Of a stretch of DNA of 64,000 bases, positions 26,610 through 38,600 are shown one piece after another. The notes beneath the pieces are model-generated. The model was given only the letters and a program-made list of their open reading frames with translations, had not been told where the DNA came from and made no database searches. Location: NCBI RefSeq assembly GCF_036178145.1, contig NZ_CP108067.1:496001-560000 (forward strand), given 5' to 3'. Both the position numbers and the translations under genes were made by a program. Origin of the DNA: Streptomyces sp. NBC_00273 (GTDB lineage: Bacteria; Actinomycetota; Actinomycetes; Streptomycetales; Streptomycetaceae). How positions within the stretch are numbered: the first letter of the stretch is position 1; every line of letters starts with the position of its first letter.

Positions 26610-26638
26610 GCCGGGCGGGGCGGGGTGCCCCGCCCGGC
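26610..26638 (-). terminator. Strong GC hairpin between PKS-3 and PKS-4
   Basis: Perfect 12-bp inverted repeat: GCCGGGCGGGGC at 26610-26621 and GCCCCGCCCGGC at 26627-26638, loop of five. It starts four bases after the PKS-3 TGA and ends 60 bases before the PKS-4 start. No U-tract follows on the minus strand. It may be a partial terminator, an RNA-stability element or an attenuator inside the operon. Confidence 0.55.
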
Positions 26639-26642
26639 GTGC

Positions 26643-29600
26643 TCAGGCGCCGAGTTCGTCGTCGAGCAGGTCGAAGAGCTCGTCGTCGGTCACCGCGTCG
26701 AGGTCGTCGTCGGTGTCCTCGTCGGCGCCGGTGTGCCGTCCGGTGTCCTGGCCGGCGTTCCACTTGGCCATGAGGGCCTGGAGTCGCATCGTGATCCGCG
26801 AGCGGGTGACGGTGTCCGCCTCCGTCGCGTCCACCGCGCCCAGGGCGGTCTCCAGCCGGTCGAGTTCGCCGAAGACGGTGGGTCCGTCGGCGCCGAGGGG
26901 CAGGGCGGAGCGCAGGTATCCGCTGAGCTGCTCGGGGGTCGGGTAGTCGAAGATGAGCGTGGCCGGGAGCCGGAGTCCGGTGGCCGCGCCGAGCCGGTTG
27001 CGCAGTTCGACCGCGGTGAGCGAGTCGAAGCCCAGCTCCTTGAACGCGCTGCCCGGTTCGATGGCGGCCGCGCCGTTGTGGCCCAGTACCTGGGCGACGT
27101 GGGTGCAGACCGTGTCGAGCAGCACCCGGTCCCGTTCGGCGGGCGGGAGTTGGGCCAGCCGCTCCGCGAGCGTCCCCGGGGCGTCCGCCGGGGCGCCGCC
27201 GCTCGTCCTGCGCCGTACGGGCGTACGGAGCAGGCCGCGCAGCAGCGGGGCGACGGTGTCGCCCACCTGGGCCTGGAGGGCGGCCAGGTCGATCCGGGCG
27301 GGCACGAGCAGGCTCGCGGCCCCCGGTTCCCCGGCATCGGCGGCGGCGGCCGTCCCCGCCCGCACGGCGGCGTCGAAGAGGGCCAGCCCGTCGCCCGCCG
27401 ACAGCGCGTTCATGCTGCCGCGGTCGAGGCGCCGCCGGTCCTGCTCGTCGAGGGTGGCGGCCATGCCGGCCTCGTCGTCCCACAGGCCCCAGGCGAGCGA
27501 GAGGCCCGCCAGGCCCTGTGCCCGGCGGTGCTGGGCGAGCGCGTCGAGGAAGGTGTTGCCGGCCGCGTAGTTGGCCTGGCCGGCGTTGCCGAACACGCCG
27601 GCCGCCGAGGAGAACAGGACGAACGCCGCCAGGTCGAGGTCCCGGGTCAGCTCGTGCAGGTTCCATGCCGCGTCGGCCTTGGGCCGCAGCACCTTCGCGA
27701 TCCGCTCGGGCGTCAGCGAGGTGACGGTGCCGTCGTCGAGCACACCCGCGGTGTGCACGACGGCCGTCAGCGGGTGCTGCGCCGGGATGGCCTTGAGTAC
27801 GGCGGCCAGCGCGTCCCGGTCGGCCGCGTCACAGGCCGCCCAGGTGACCTGGGCGCCCGACGCGGTCAGCTCGTCGGCGAGTTCGGGGGCACCGTCGGCC
27901 GCCGCGCCGCGACGGCTGGTGAGCAGCAGGTGCCGTACGCCGTGCTCGGCGACGAGGTGCCGGGCGAGCAGGCCGCCCAGGCTGCCGGTGGCCCCGGTGA
28001 TCAGGACCGTGCCGCCGGGACCGACGGTGCGGGTGGCGTCCTCGGACGGGGCCGCGGACGCGGTGAGGGCGGCGCGGGCCAGGCGGGGCGCGCGTACGGT
28101 TCCCCCGCGCAGGGCGAGCTGGGTCTCGTCGGTGGCGAGCGCGGCGGGCAGGGCCCCGTAGGAGGGGTCCTCGCCGTCGAGGTCGACCAGGACGAACCGA
28201 CCGGGGTGCTCGGCCTGCGCGGAGCGCACCAGGCCCCACACCGCGGCGTGCGCGAGGTCGGTAACGTCCTCGTCGGGGTCGGCGGCGATGGCGCCGCGGG
28301 TGACGACCACGAGCCGGGACGCCGCGAACCGCTCGTCCGCCAGCCACCCCTGGACGAGGTCCAGGGCGTGCGCGGTCGCGGCGTGTGCGGCCGGGGCGGG
28401 GGCCGGCGCGGTGAGGTCGGACGCCAGGGAGAGGAGGACCGTCTCCGGTGCCGGCTCCCCCAGCGCCTCGGCCATGTCGAAGGCCTCGCCCAGGGCGTTC
28501 AGGTCCGGGTACGCCGATCCGTGCGGGTCTTCGAGGAATCCGGCCCGTTCCAGACCGGCGCCGGTCCCCAGCGGGTCCGCGCCGAGCAGTGCCACCCGGT
28601 CGTCGCCGGAGCCCGGCGGCAGCTCGGGCAGCGCCAGCGCCGTCCAGTCGACCTGGAACAGCGCCTCGCGGACGGGGCCGGTGCCGGAACCGGCGGCGGC
28701 GATGCCGTCGGCGGCGAAGGGGCGCAGCACGAGCGAGTCGACGGTCAGGACCGGGGCTCCGGTCCCGTCCCACAGGGTCAGCTTCACCGCGTCCCGGCCG
28801 GCCGGTGCCATCCGTACGCGCAGCGCGGCGGCGCCGGCGGCGTGCAGCCGTACGCCGTCCCAGGAGAACGGCAGCCGGGCGCCCTGCGGGCCCTCGGGGA
28901 AGAACTCCCCGAGCCCGACGGCGTGCAGGGCGGCGTCGAGCAGCGCCGGGTGGAGTCCGTACGGGGCGGCTTCCGGGAGGCGGTCCTCGTCGAGGGCGAC
29001 CTCGGCGAACACCTCGTCGCCGAGCCGGTGGGCCCGGCGCAGGTTCCGGAAGGCGGGGCCGTAGCCGAGTCCGATGGCGTCGAAGCCCGGGTACAGGTCG
29101 TCGACGGGGCAGGCGACGGCTCCGGCCGGCGGCCACTCCCCCAGGGCCTGGACGCCGGTGTACCGGGGGTCCGTGGCGTCGGGGTCGTCCGGGGCGTCGG
29201 GGGCCAGGACGCCCTCGGCGTGACGGGTCCACGGCTCGTCGGGGGTGATCTGCTCGGGGCGCGAGTAGACCTGGAAGGCCCGGCGGCCCCGCGCGTCCGG
29301 CTCGGCCACGGCGAGCCGCAGCTGCGTCCCGCCCGTCTCCGTCAGCACCAGCGGCGCCTCCAGCGTGAGCTCGTCCAGGCGGCCGCACCCGGCGTGGTCG
29401 CCCGCGCGGACGGCCAGTTCGACCAGCGCGGCGCCCGGCAGCAGGACGGTGCCCGCGACGCGGTGGTCGGCCAGCCAGGGGTGGGTGCGCAGGGAGAGGC
29501 GCCCGGTGAAGAGGAAACCGTCCGAGTCGGGCAGGTCGACCGCCGCCCCGAGGAGCGGGTGCGCGGTCGGGCCGAGCCCGGCGGAGGCGACGTCGCCCGT

Positions 29601-32600
29601 GAGGGCGTGGGCGGGCGCCTCCAGCCAGTAGCGCTGCCGCTGGAAGGCGTAGGTGGGCAGGTCCGCCCTGCGGGCGCCGGTGCCCGTGTAGTACGCGTCC
29701 CAGTCGACGGCGATGCCCCGCAGGTGCGCCTGGGCGAGGGCCGCACCGAGGGTGGCTTCCTCGGGACGGTCCGCGCGCAGGACGGGGAGGAAGGCCGCGC
29801 CGTCGCGCGTGAGGCAGTCCTGAGCGAGTGCGGAGAGTACGCCTTCGGGGCCGAGTTCGACGTACGTCGTCGCCCCGGCGGCTTCCAGTGCCCGGATGCC
29901 GTCGAGGAAGCGGACCGCCTCGCGGACGTGCCGGACCCAGAACTCGGCGGAGGCCATCTCGTCGGTGACGAGGGCACCGGTCAGGTTGGAGACGACCGGG
30001 ATGCGCGGGGCGCCGTACGTCAGCCCTTCCACGACCTGGCGGAAGGCGTCGAGCATGCCGTCCATGTGCGGCGAGTGGAACGCGTGGCTGACGGCGAGCC
30101 GCTTCGTCTTGCGGTCGGGGAACGCCTCGGCGATCGCCGCCGCGGCGTCCTCGTCACCCGCGACGACCACCGACTGAGGGCCGTTAACCGCCGCGATGCT
30201 CACCCGGTCCGTCAGCAGCGGCAGGACCTCGTCCTCCGACGCCTGGACCGCGATCATCACACCGCCGGCCGGCAGCGCCTGCATCAACCGCCCGCGAGCC
30301 GCGACCAGCACGCACGCGTCGTCCAGGGAGAGCACCCCGGCGACGTGCGCGGCGGCGATTTCACCGATCGAGTGACCTGACAGGAAGTCCGGCCGCAGAC
30401 CCCACGACTCCAGCAGCCGGAACAGCGCCACCTCGACCGCGAACAGCGCGGGCTGGGTGTACTCCGTACGGTCCAGCAGCGCCGCGTCCGTCCCGAACAG
30501 GACGTCCTTCAAAGGCAGTTCGAGATCCAGCCGCTCGTCCACCGCGTCCAGCGCGGCCGCGAACACCGGGTGGGCCGCGTACAGCTCACGGCCCGTTCCC
30601 AGGCGCTGGCTGCCTTGCCCGGTGAACAGGAAGGCCAGCTTCCCGGCGGTCGGCGAGCCTTCCAGCAGGCCGGCCGTCCAGTCGCCGTCGGCGAGCGCGG
30701 CGAGACCGGCGAGGAAGCCCTCACGGTCCTCCGCGACCACCGCGGCCCGCCGGTCGAGGGCGGTCCTGCTCGTGGCCAGGGCGTAACCGACGTCCACGGG
30801 GGACAGCCCGGGGTGCTCGGCCACGTGCGCGGCCAGGCGCGCGGCCTGCTCGCGCAGGGCCTGCGGGTCCTTCGCCGAGAGGAGCCACGGCAGGCTGCCG
30901 GGCACGCGGGCCGGCTCGGGCCGCGCCTCGGGCTCCGCCGGCCCGGGGGCCTGCTCGATGACGGCGTGGGCGTTGGTGCCGCTGAAGCCGAAGGAGGAGA
31001 CGGCGGCCCGGCGCGGGCGACCCGTCTCCGGCCAGTCCGTGGCCGACTCGAGGAGGGTCACCGCTCCCGCCGCCCAGTCGACGTGCGGGGTCGGCTGGTC
31101 CACGTACAGGGTCTTGGGCAGCATTCCGTGCCGCATCGCCATGACCATCTTGATGATCCCGGCGACACCGGCGGCTGCCTGCGTGTGGCCCATGTTGGAC
31201 TTGATGGAGCCGAGCAGCAGCGGCCGGTCCGCCGGCCGGTCCTGGCCGTACGTGGCCAAGAGCGCCTGCGCCTCGATCGGGTCACCCAGGGTCGTACCCG
31301 TGCCGTGCGCCTCCACGGCGTCCACCTCGGCGGCGGACAGACCGGCGTTGGAGAGCGCCTGGCGGATGACGCGCTGCTGGGAGGGCCCGTTGGGCGCGGT
31401 CAGGCCGTTGCTCGCACCGTCCTGGTTGATCGCCGTACCCCGGACCACGGCCAGCACCGGGTGCCCGTTGCGGCGGGCGTCGGAGAGCCGCTCCACCAGG
31501 AGCACACCGGCGCCCTCGGACCAGCCCGTCCCGTCGGCGTCGGCGGAGAACGCCTTGCAGCGGCCGTCGGCCGCCAGGCCCCGCTGCCTGCTGAACTCCA
31601 CGAAGGCCGCGGGTGTCGCCATCACGGTCACGCCGCCCGCCAGGGCGAGCGAGCACTCCCCGCTGCGCAGGGCCTGCACCGCGAGGTGCAGGGCCACCAG
31701 GGAGGAGGAGCAGGCGGTGTCGACGGTGACCGCCGGGCCTTCCAGGCCGAAGGTGTACGAGAGGCGGCCGGAGATGACGCTGGCCGCGTTGCCCGTGCCG
31801 AGGAAGCCCTCGACCCCCTCGGGCAGCGCCGCGAGGCGGGAGGCGTAGTCGTGGTACATGACGCCCGCGAACACGCCGGTCCGGCTGCCGCGCAGGGTCC
31901 GCGGGTCGATGCCGGCCCGCTCGAAGGCCTCCCAGGAGGTCTCCAGCAGCAGGCGCTGCTGCGGATCCATCGCCACGGCCTCGCGCGGCGAGATCCCGAA
32001 GAACGCCGGGTCGAAGGCGGAGGCGTCGGAGAGGAAGCCGCCCTCGCGGGCATAGCTCGTACCCTCGCGGCCGGCGTCGGTGTCGAAGAGGCCGTCGACG
32101 TCCCAGCCGCGGTCGTCGGGGAAGCCGGAGATGACGTCCCGGCCTTCCAGGACGAGCCGCCACAGCGCTTCCGGGCTCTCGACGCCTCCGGGGTACCGAC
32201 AGCCCAGACCCACGATCGCGATCGGCTCGTCGTCGCGGACGGCGACGGCGACCGGTGCGGACGGCGCGGCGGGTACCGCTCCGAGCAGCTCGGCCCGCAG
32301 GTGGTCGGCCAGGACCGTGGAGGTCGGGTAGTCGAAGACGAGGGTGGCGGGCAGGCGCAGCCCGGTGGCGGCGCCGATCAGGTTGCGCAGCTCGACGGCG
32401 GTCAGGGAGTCGAAGCCGAGCTCGCGGAAGGAACGGTCGGCCTCGACCGCCTCGGGCCCGGCGTAGCCGAGCACCGCGGCGACCTGGGTGCGTACCAAGT
32501 CCAGTACGAGGAGCTGCTGTTCGGCGTCCGTCCGGCCGATGAGGCGTGCCGCCGGTCCGGATGCGTCGGGGGTGGTGGCGCCGGCGGCGCGGCGTGCGGG

Positions 32601-35600
32601 CGTACGGACCAGGCCCGATAGCAGCGGCGGGAGCATGCCGCTGCCCGCCTGGGCCCGCAGGGCGGCCAGGTCCAGCTTCACCGGCACGAGCAGCGGCTGC
32701 CCGGTGGCGGTGGCGGCGTCGAACAGCGCCACGCCCTCGGCGGCGGTGAGGGCGTTGACGCCACCACGGCCGAGCCGGGACACGTCCTCGGCATCCAGGG
32801 CACCACCCATGCCGCCGGCCTCGGCCCACAGCCCCCAAGCCAGGGACGTCGCCACCAGACCCCGCGCCCGACGCTCGGCGGCCAGGGCATCCAGGAACAC
32901 ATTGCCGGCCGCGTAGTTGGCCTGCCCGGCACCACCGAACACACCGGCCGCCGACGAGAACAACACGAACGCGGAAAGGCCCAGATCCTGGGTGAGCTCG
33001 TGCAGGTTCCACGCCGCGTCGACCTTCGGCCGCAGCACCGCCGACAGCCGCTCGGCGGTCAGCGAACCGACCACACCGTCATCCAGAACACCGGCCGTGT
33101 GGACGACCGCCGTCAGCGGGTGCTCCGCGGGAACGGCCTTGATCACGGTGGCGAGCGCTTCACGGTCGGCCACATCACACGCGGCCCACGACACCTCGGC
33201 ACCCAGAGCGGCGAGCTCGGCAGACAACTCCGCAGCCTCGCCACGGCGGCTGACGAGCAGCAGACGCCGTACACCGTGCTCGGTCACCAGGTGGCGGGCG
33301 AACAGACCGCCGAGCGAACCACTCGCACCCGTCACCAGCACCGTGCCATCGGCATCCCACTCGACCGTCGACTCACCGGTCACAAGGGCGCGCGCCAGCC
33401 TCGGCACGAACACAGCACCGTCGCGCACCGCGACCTCGGACTCACCCGAAGCCAGTACGCCGGGCAGCGCACGGTAGGACGCGTCCGTGCCGTCCGTGTC
33501 GGCCAGGACGATCCGCCCCGGATTCTCCGACTGCGCCGAACGCACCAGACCCCACACCGCAGCGTGCACCAGATCCGACACACCCTCGCCCGGTACGGCC
33601 TCCACCGCACCCCGCGTCAGGAACACCAGACGCACATCAGCGAACCGCTCATCAGCCAGCCACTCCTGCACCAGCGCCAGCACCCGACCCGTCGCCGCAT
33701 GCACCGCACCCGACACATCCCCCGCATCAGCCACCAGGGGCAGTGGGACACACACCAACGCCGGGTCCGAGAGCGCCGCGAGACCGCCCTCATGGGCCAC
33801 ATACCGCACACCCACCGCGTCCAGACCGGAGTGCCCCTCCCCGAGCAGCACCCAAGGACGCTGCCCGGCTGCCGGCACCGGGGCGAGCGGCACGGCCGTC
33901 CACTCGACCTCGAACAGCGACTCCAGACGACCACCGCGCGCCGCCCCGATCTGCTCGGGCGAGACCGCCCGCAAGGCCAGCGAGTCCACCGAGGCGATCG
34001 GCTGACCGGCGGAGTCGGCGAGCTCCAGTGACACCGCGCCGTGTCCGGCCGGAGCCAGACGGACGCGCGCCGCCGAGGCACCGGCCGCGTGCAGCCGTAC
34101 GCCGTTCCACGCGAAGGGCAGTCGGGCGCCTTCGGCGGTGTCGGCCTCCGGGCCTGCCGTCAGGGCGCCGTCGAGCGCCAGGGTGTGCAGCGCGGAGTCG
34201 AGCAGGGCGGGGTGGAGCCCGAACGCGTCGGCGTCCGCCTGGGCGCGCCCGGTCAGGTCGATTTCGGCGAACAGCGCGCCGTCGTGCCGCCAGGCCGCCC
34301 GCAGGCCCCGGAACAGGGGCCCGTAGCGGAGTCCGGAGGCGTCGAGCAGCTCGTACACGTCGTCCACGGGGACGGGAACCGCTCCCGTGGGCGGCCAGAC
34401 GCCGAGGTCGGTGGTGGCGGCACGGACGTCCTCCACCAGCAGTCCGGAGGCGTGCCGGCGCCACGGTTCGTCGTCGACGTCCGAGTCGGCGTCGGTGTCG
34501 GCCGCGCGGGAGTACACGGCTACCGCACGGCGGCCCGAGGCGTCCGGTGCTCCGACCGTGACCTGTACCTGGACGGCGTCGCCCGCGTCCGACAGGACCA
34601 GCGGTGCCTGGAGCGTCAGCTCGTCGAGGGCCGGGGCGCCGACCCGTTCGCCCGCGTGCAGGGCCAGCTCGACGAAGGCCGTCCCCGGGACGAGGACGGA
34701 GCCCATGACGGCGTGGTCCGCCAGCCAGGGGTGGGTGCGCAGCGAGAGCCGACCCGTGAGGACGCACCCGTCGGCGTCCGCGAGGGACACCGCCGCGCCC
34801 AGCAGCGGGTGGCCGGCTGCCGCGAGGCCGAGGCCGGTGGCGTCGCCGGGCAGCGGGGTGCCGGTCTCCGGCCAGAAGCGCTCGCGCTGGAAGGGATAGG
34901 TGGGGAGGTCGACGCGTCGCGCGCCCGTCCCGGCGAACCAGGCGTGCCAGTCGGCTTCGACGCCGCGCACGTGTGCCCGGGCGAAGGCGGTGGCGACGGT
35001 CTCCGCTTCGGAGCGGTCCGCGCGCAGCGTCGGGGCGAAGTCGGCGCCGGTCGCGTCGGTGGCGCAGTCCTGGGCAAGGGCGGACAGGGTGCCGTCGGGG
35101 CCGAGCTCGACGTAGGTCGTCACCCCGGCGGCTTCCAGGGCGCGTATGCCATCGAGGAACCGGACGGCCTCGCGGACGTGCCGCACCCAGAACTCGGCGG
35201 AGCCCATCTCGTCGGTGACGAGGGCGCCGGTCAGGTTGGACACGATCGGAATGTGGGGGGCCTCGAAGGACAGCCCCGCCACGACCTGGCGGAAGGCGTC
35301 GAGCATGCCGTCCATGTGCGGCGAGTGGAACGCGTGGCTCACCGTCAGGCGCTTCGTCTTGCGGTCGGCGAACGCCTCCACAACGGCCGTCGCGGCGTCT
35401 TCATCACCGGCGATGACCACCGAGCGCGGCCCGTTGACGGCCGCGATGCTCACCCGGTCCGTCAGCAGCGGCAGGACCTCGTCCTCCGACGCCTGCACCG
35501 CGATCATCACACCGCCCGACGGCAGCGCCTGCATCAGCCGGCCCCGGGCCGCCACCAGCGTGCAGGCGTCCTCCAGCGAGAACACCCCGGCCACGTGCGC

Positions 35601-38600
35601 GGCGGCGATCTCACCGATGGAGTGACCGGACAGGAAGTCCGGCCGCACACCCCACGACTCGAGGAGGCGGAACAGTGCCACCTCGACCGCGAACAGCGCC
35701 GGCTGGGTGAACCGCGTCTCGTCCAGCAGCGCCGCGTCGTCCCCGAACAGGACGTCCTTCAGCGGCAGTTCCAGCTTCGCGCACACCGCGTCCAGCGCGG
35801 CCGCGAACACCGGGAAGGCCTCGTACAGCTCACGCCCCATCCCGAGGCGCTGGCTCCCCTGCCCCGTGAACAGGAACGCGGTGCGGCCGCCCTTGGCGAC
35901 CGTGCCCCGGACCAGACCGGGCACCGTCCGCCCGTCGGCGAGTGCGGCCAGGGCGGTGACGGCCTCGGTGCGGTCCCGGGCCACGACCACGGCGCGGTGG
36001 TCGAACCCGGCGCGGGTCGTGGCCAGGGAGTACGCGAGGTCCGTGAGCGCGAGCTCCGGGTGGGTCTCCAGGTGGGCGCCCAGGGTACGGGCCTGCGCGG
36101 ACACGGCGTCCGCGCTGCGGCCCGAAAGGCGCAGCGCGAGCACGGTGGGCGTGCTGACGCCCTCCGTTTCGGCCGGGGCGGCCTCGGCCGGCGGCTGCTC
36201 GACGATCGTGTGGGCGTTGGTGCCGCTGATGCCGAAGGACGACACACCGGCCCGGCGCGGCCGGCCCGTCTCCGGCCACGGAACCGGCGCCGTCAGCAGG
36301 CTGACGGCTCCTTCCGTCCAGTCCACGTGCGGCGACGGTTGCTCCGCGTGCAGGGTGCGGGGCAGTACGCCGTGCTGCATGGCGAGCACCATCTTGATGA
36401 CGCCCGCGACACCGGCCGCGGCCTGGGTGTGACCGAGGTTGGACTTGATGGAGCCCAGCAGCAACGGCTGGTCGGCCGGGCGGTGCTGGCCGTAGGTGGC
36501 CAGCAGGGCCTGCGCCTCGATGGGGTCACCGAGGGTCGTGCCCGTGCCGTGCGCCTCGACCGCGTCGACCTCGGCGGCCGACAGCCCGGCGCTCGCGAGG
36601 GCGGCCCGGATCACCCGCTGCTGGGAGGGGCCGTTGGGCGCGGTCAGGCCGTTGCTCGCACCGTCCTGGTTGACGGCGGAGCCACGCACCAGGGCCAGCA
36701 CCGGATGACCGTTGCGCTGCGCGTCCGACAGCCGCTCCACGAGCAGCATGCCGACGCCCTCACCCCAACCCGTACCGTCCGCGTCGGCCGAGAAGGCGCG
36801 GCAGCGGCCGTCTGCGGAGAGGCCGCGCTGGCGGCTGAAGCCGACGAACGTGCCCGGGGTGGCCATGACGGTGACACCGCCGGCGAGGGCCAGGTCGCAC
36901 TCGCGGGTGCGCAGGGCCTGGATCGCCATGTGCAGGGCGACCAGCGAGGAGGAGCACGCGGTGTCGATGGTGACGGCGGGGCCTTCGAGCCCGAAGGTGT
37001 ACGAGACGCGTCCCGAGGCGATGCTGCCCGTGCTGCCGGAGCCGAGCGAGCCGTCCGCGCCGTCGGCCGAACGCTCCAGCAGGGCGGCGTAGTCGTGGTA
37101 CATCACGCCGGCGAAGACGCCGGTGCGGCTGCCGCGCACGTCGGCCGGGTCGATGCCGGCGCGTTCGAAGGCCTCCCAGGTGGTCTCCAGCAGCAGCCGC
37201 TGCTGCGGGTCGGTGCCGACCGCCTCGCGCGGGCTGATCCCGAAGAACGTCGGGTCGAATCCGGCGGCGTCGTGCAGGAAGCCGCCGTGGCGGGTGTAGG
37301 AGGTGCCCGGGTGGTCGGGGTCGGGGTGGTACAGCGACTCGACGTCCCAGCCGCGGTCGGCCGGGAAGCCGGTGATGGCGTCGCCGCCGCTCTCCAGCAG
37401 CCGCCACAGCTCCTCCGGGGTGGTCACTCCACCCGGGTAGCGGCAGCTCATCGCCACGATCGCGATCGGATCGTCGTCAGCGCCGGTGACGCCGGAGCCG
37501 GGCCCGGCGGCCGCGTCCTGGCCCGCGGGGCGGTCCCCGCCGAGTTCGGCGGAGAGGTGACGGGCCAGGGTGAGCGAGGTCGGGTAGTCGAAGACCAGGG
37601 TGGCGGGCAGCCGACGGCCGACGGCCGCGCCGAGCCGGTTGCGCAGTTCGACGGCCGTGAGGGAGTCGAAGCCCAGCTCGTTGAAGGCGTGTCCGGGTTC
37701 GATGGCGTCCGGGGTGCCGTGGCCGAGCACGTCGGCGACGTGGCCGCGGACGAGGTCGAGCAGCAGCCGCTCCCGTCCGGGGGCGTCGAGGCCGAGGAGG
37801 CTCCGTTCCAGGGCGGACTGCTGCGTCCCGGCCCGCCCGCCGCCGGTCCCGGTCGCGGCGGTGCGCCGTACGGGGGTGCGGACCAGCCCGCGCAGCAGCG
37901 GAGCCACGCCCGCCCCGGCGGAGGGCAGCGTGAGCCGCATCGGCACGAGCAGGGCCTGACCGGCACCGTCCGAGCCGGCCTCGGAGCCGGCCGCGGAGCC
38001 CGCCGCGGCCAGGGCGTCGGCCAGGTCGAGGAGGGCCAGGCCGTCGGCCGCGGTGAGGCCGTGCACGCCGCCGCGCTTCATCCGGTCGAGGTCGGCCTGG
38101 TCCAGCGCGCCGGCCATCCCGTCGGCGTCCTCCCACAGGCCCCAGGCCAGGGAGACGGCCGGAAGGCCCCGGGCCCGGCGGTGCTGGGCGAGGGCGTCCA
38201 GGAAGGAGTTGGCGGCGGCGTAGTTGCCCTGGCCGGGGGCGCCGAACACACCGGCGGCCGAGGAGAACAGGACGAACGCAGACAGGCCGAGGTCGCGGGT
38301 CAGGTCGTGGAGGTGGAGGGCGGCGTCGGCCTTGGGCCGCAGGACGGCGTCGAGGCGTTCGGGCGTGAGCGAGTCGATGACGCCGTCGTCGAGGACACCG
38401 GCGGTGTGGACGACCGCGCGCAGCGGACGCGCGGCGGGTATCGCCGCCAGGGCGGCGCCGAGCGCCTCCCGGTCCGCCGCGTCACACGCGGTCCAGGTCA
38501 CGTCGGCGCCGAGCTCGTTGAGCTCGCGCGTCAGCTCGGCCGCGCCGGGCGCCGTGTCGCCACGTCGACTCAGCAGCAGCAGGTGGCGTACGCCGCGTTC

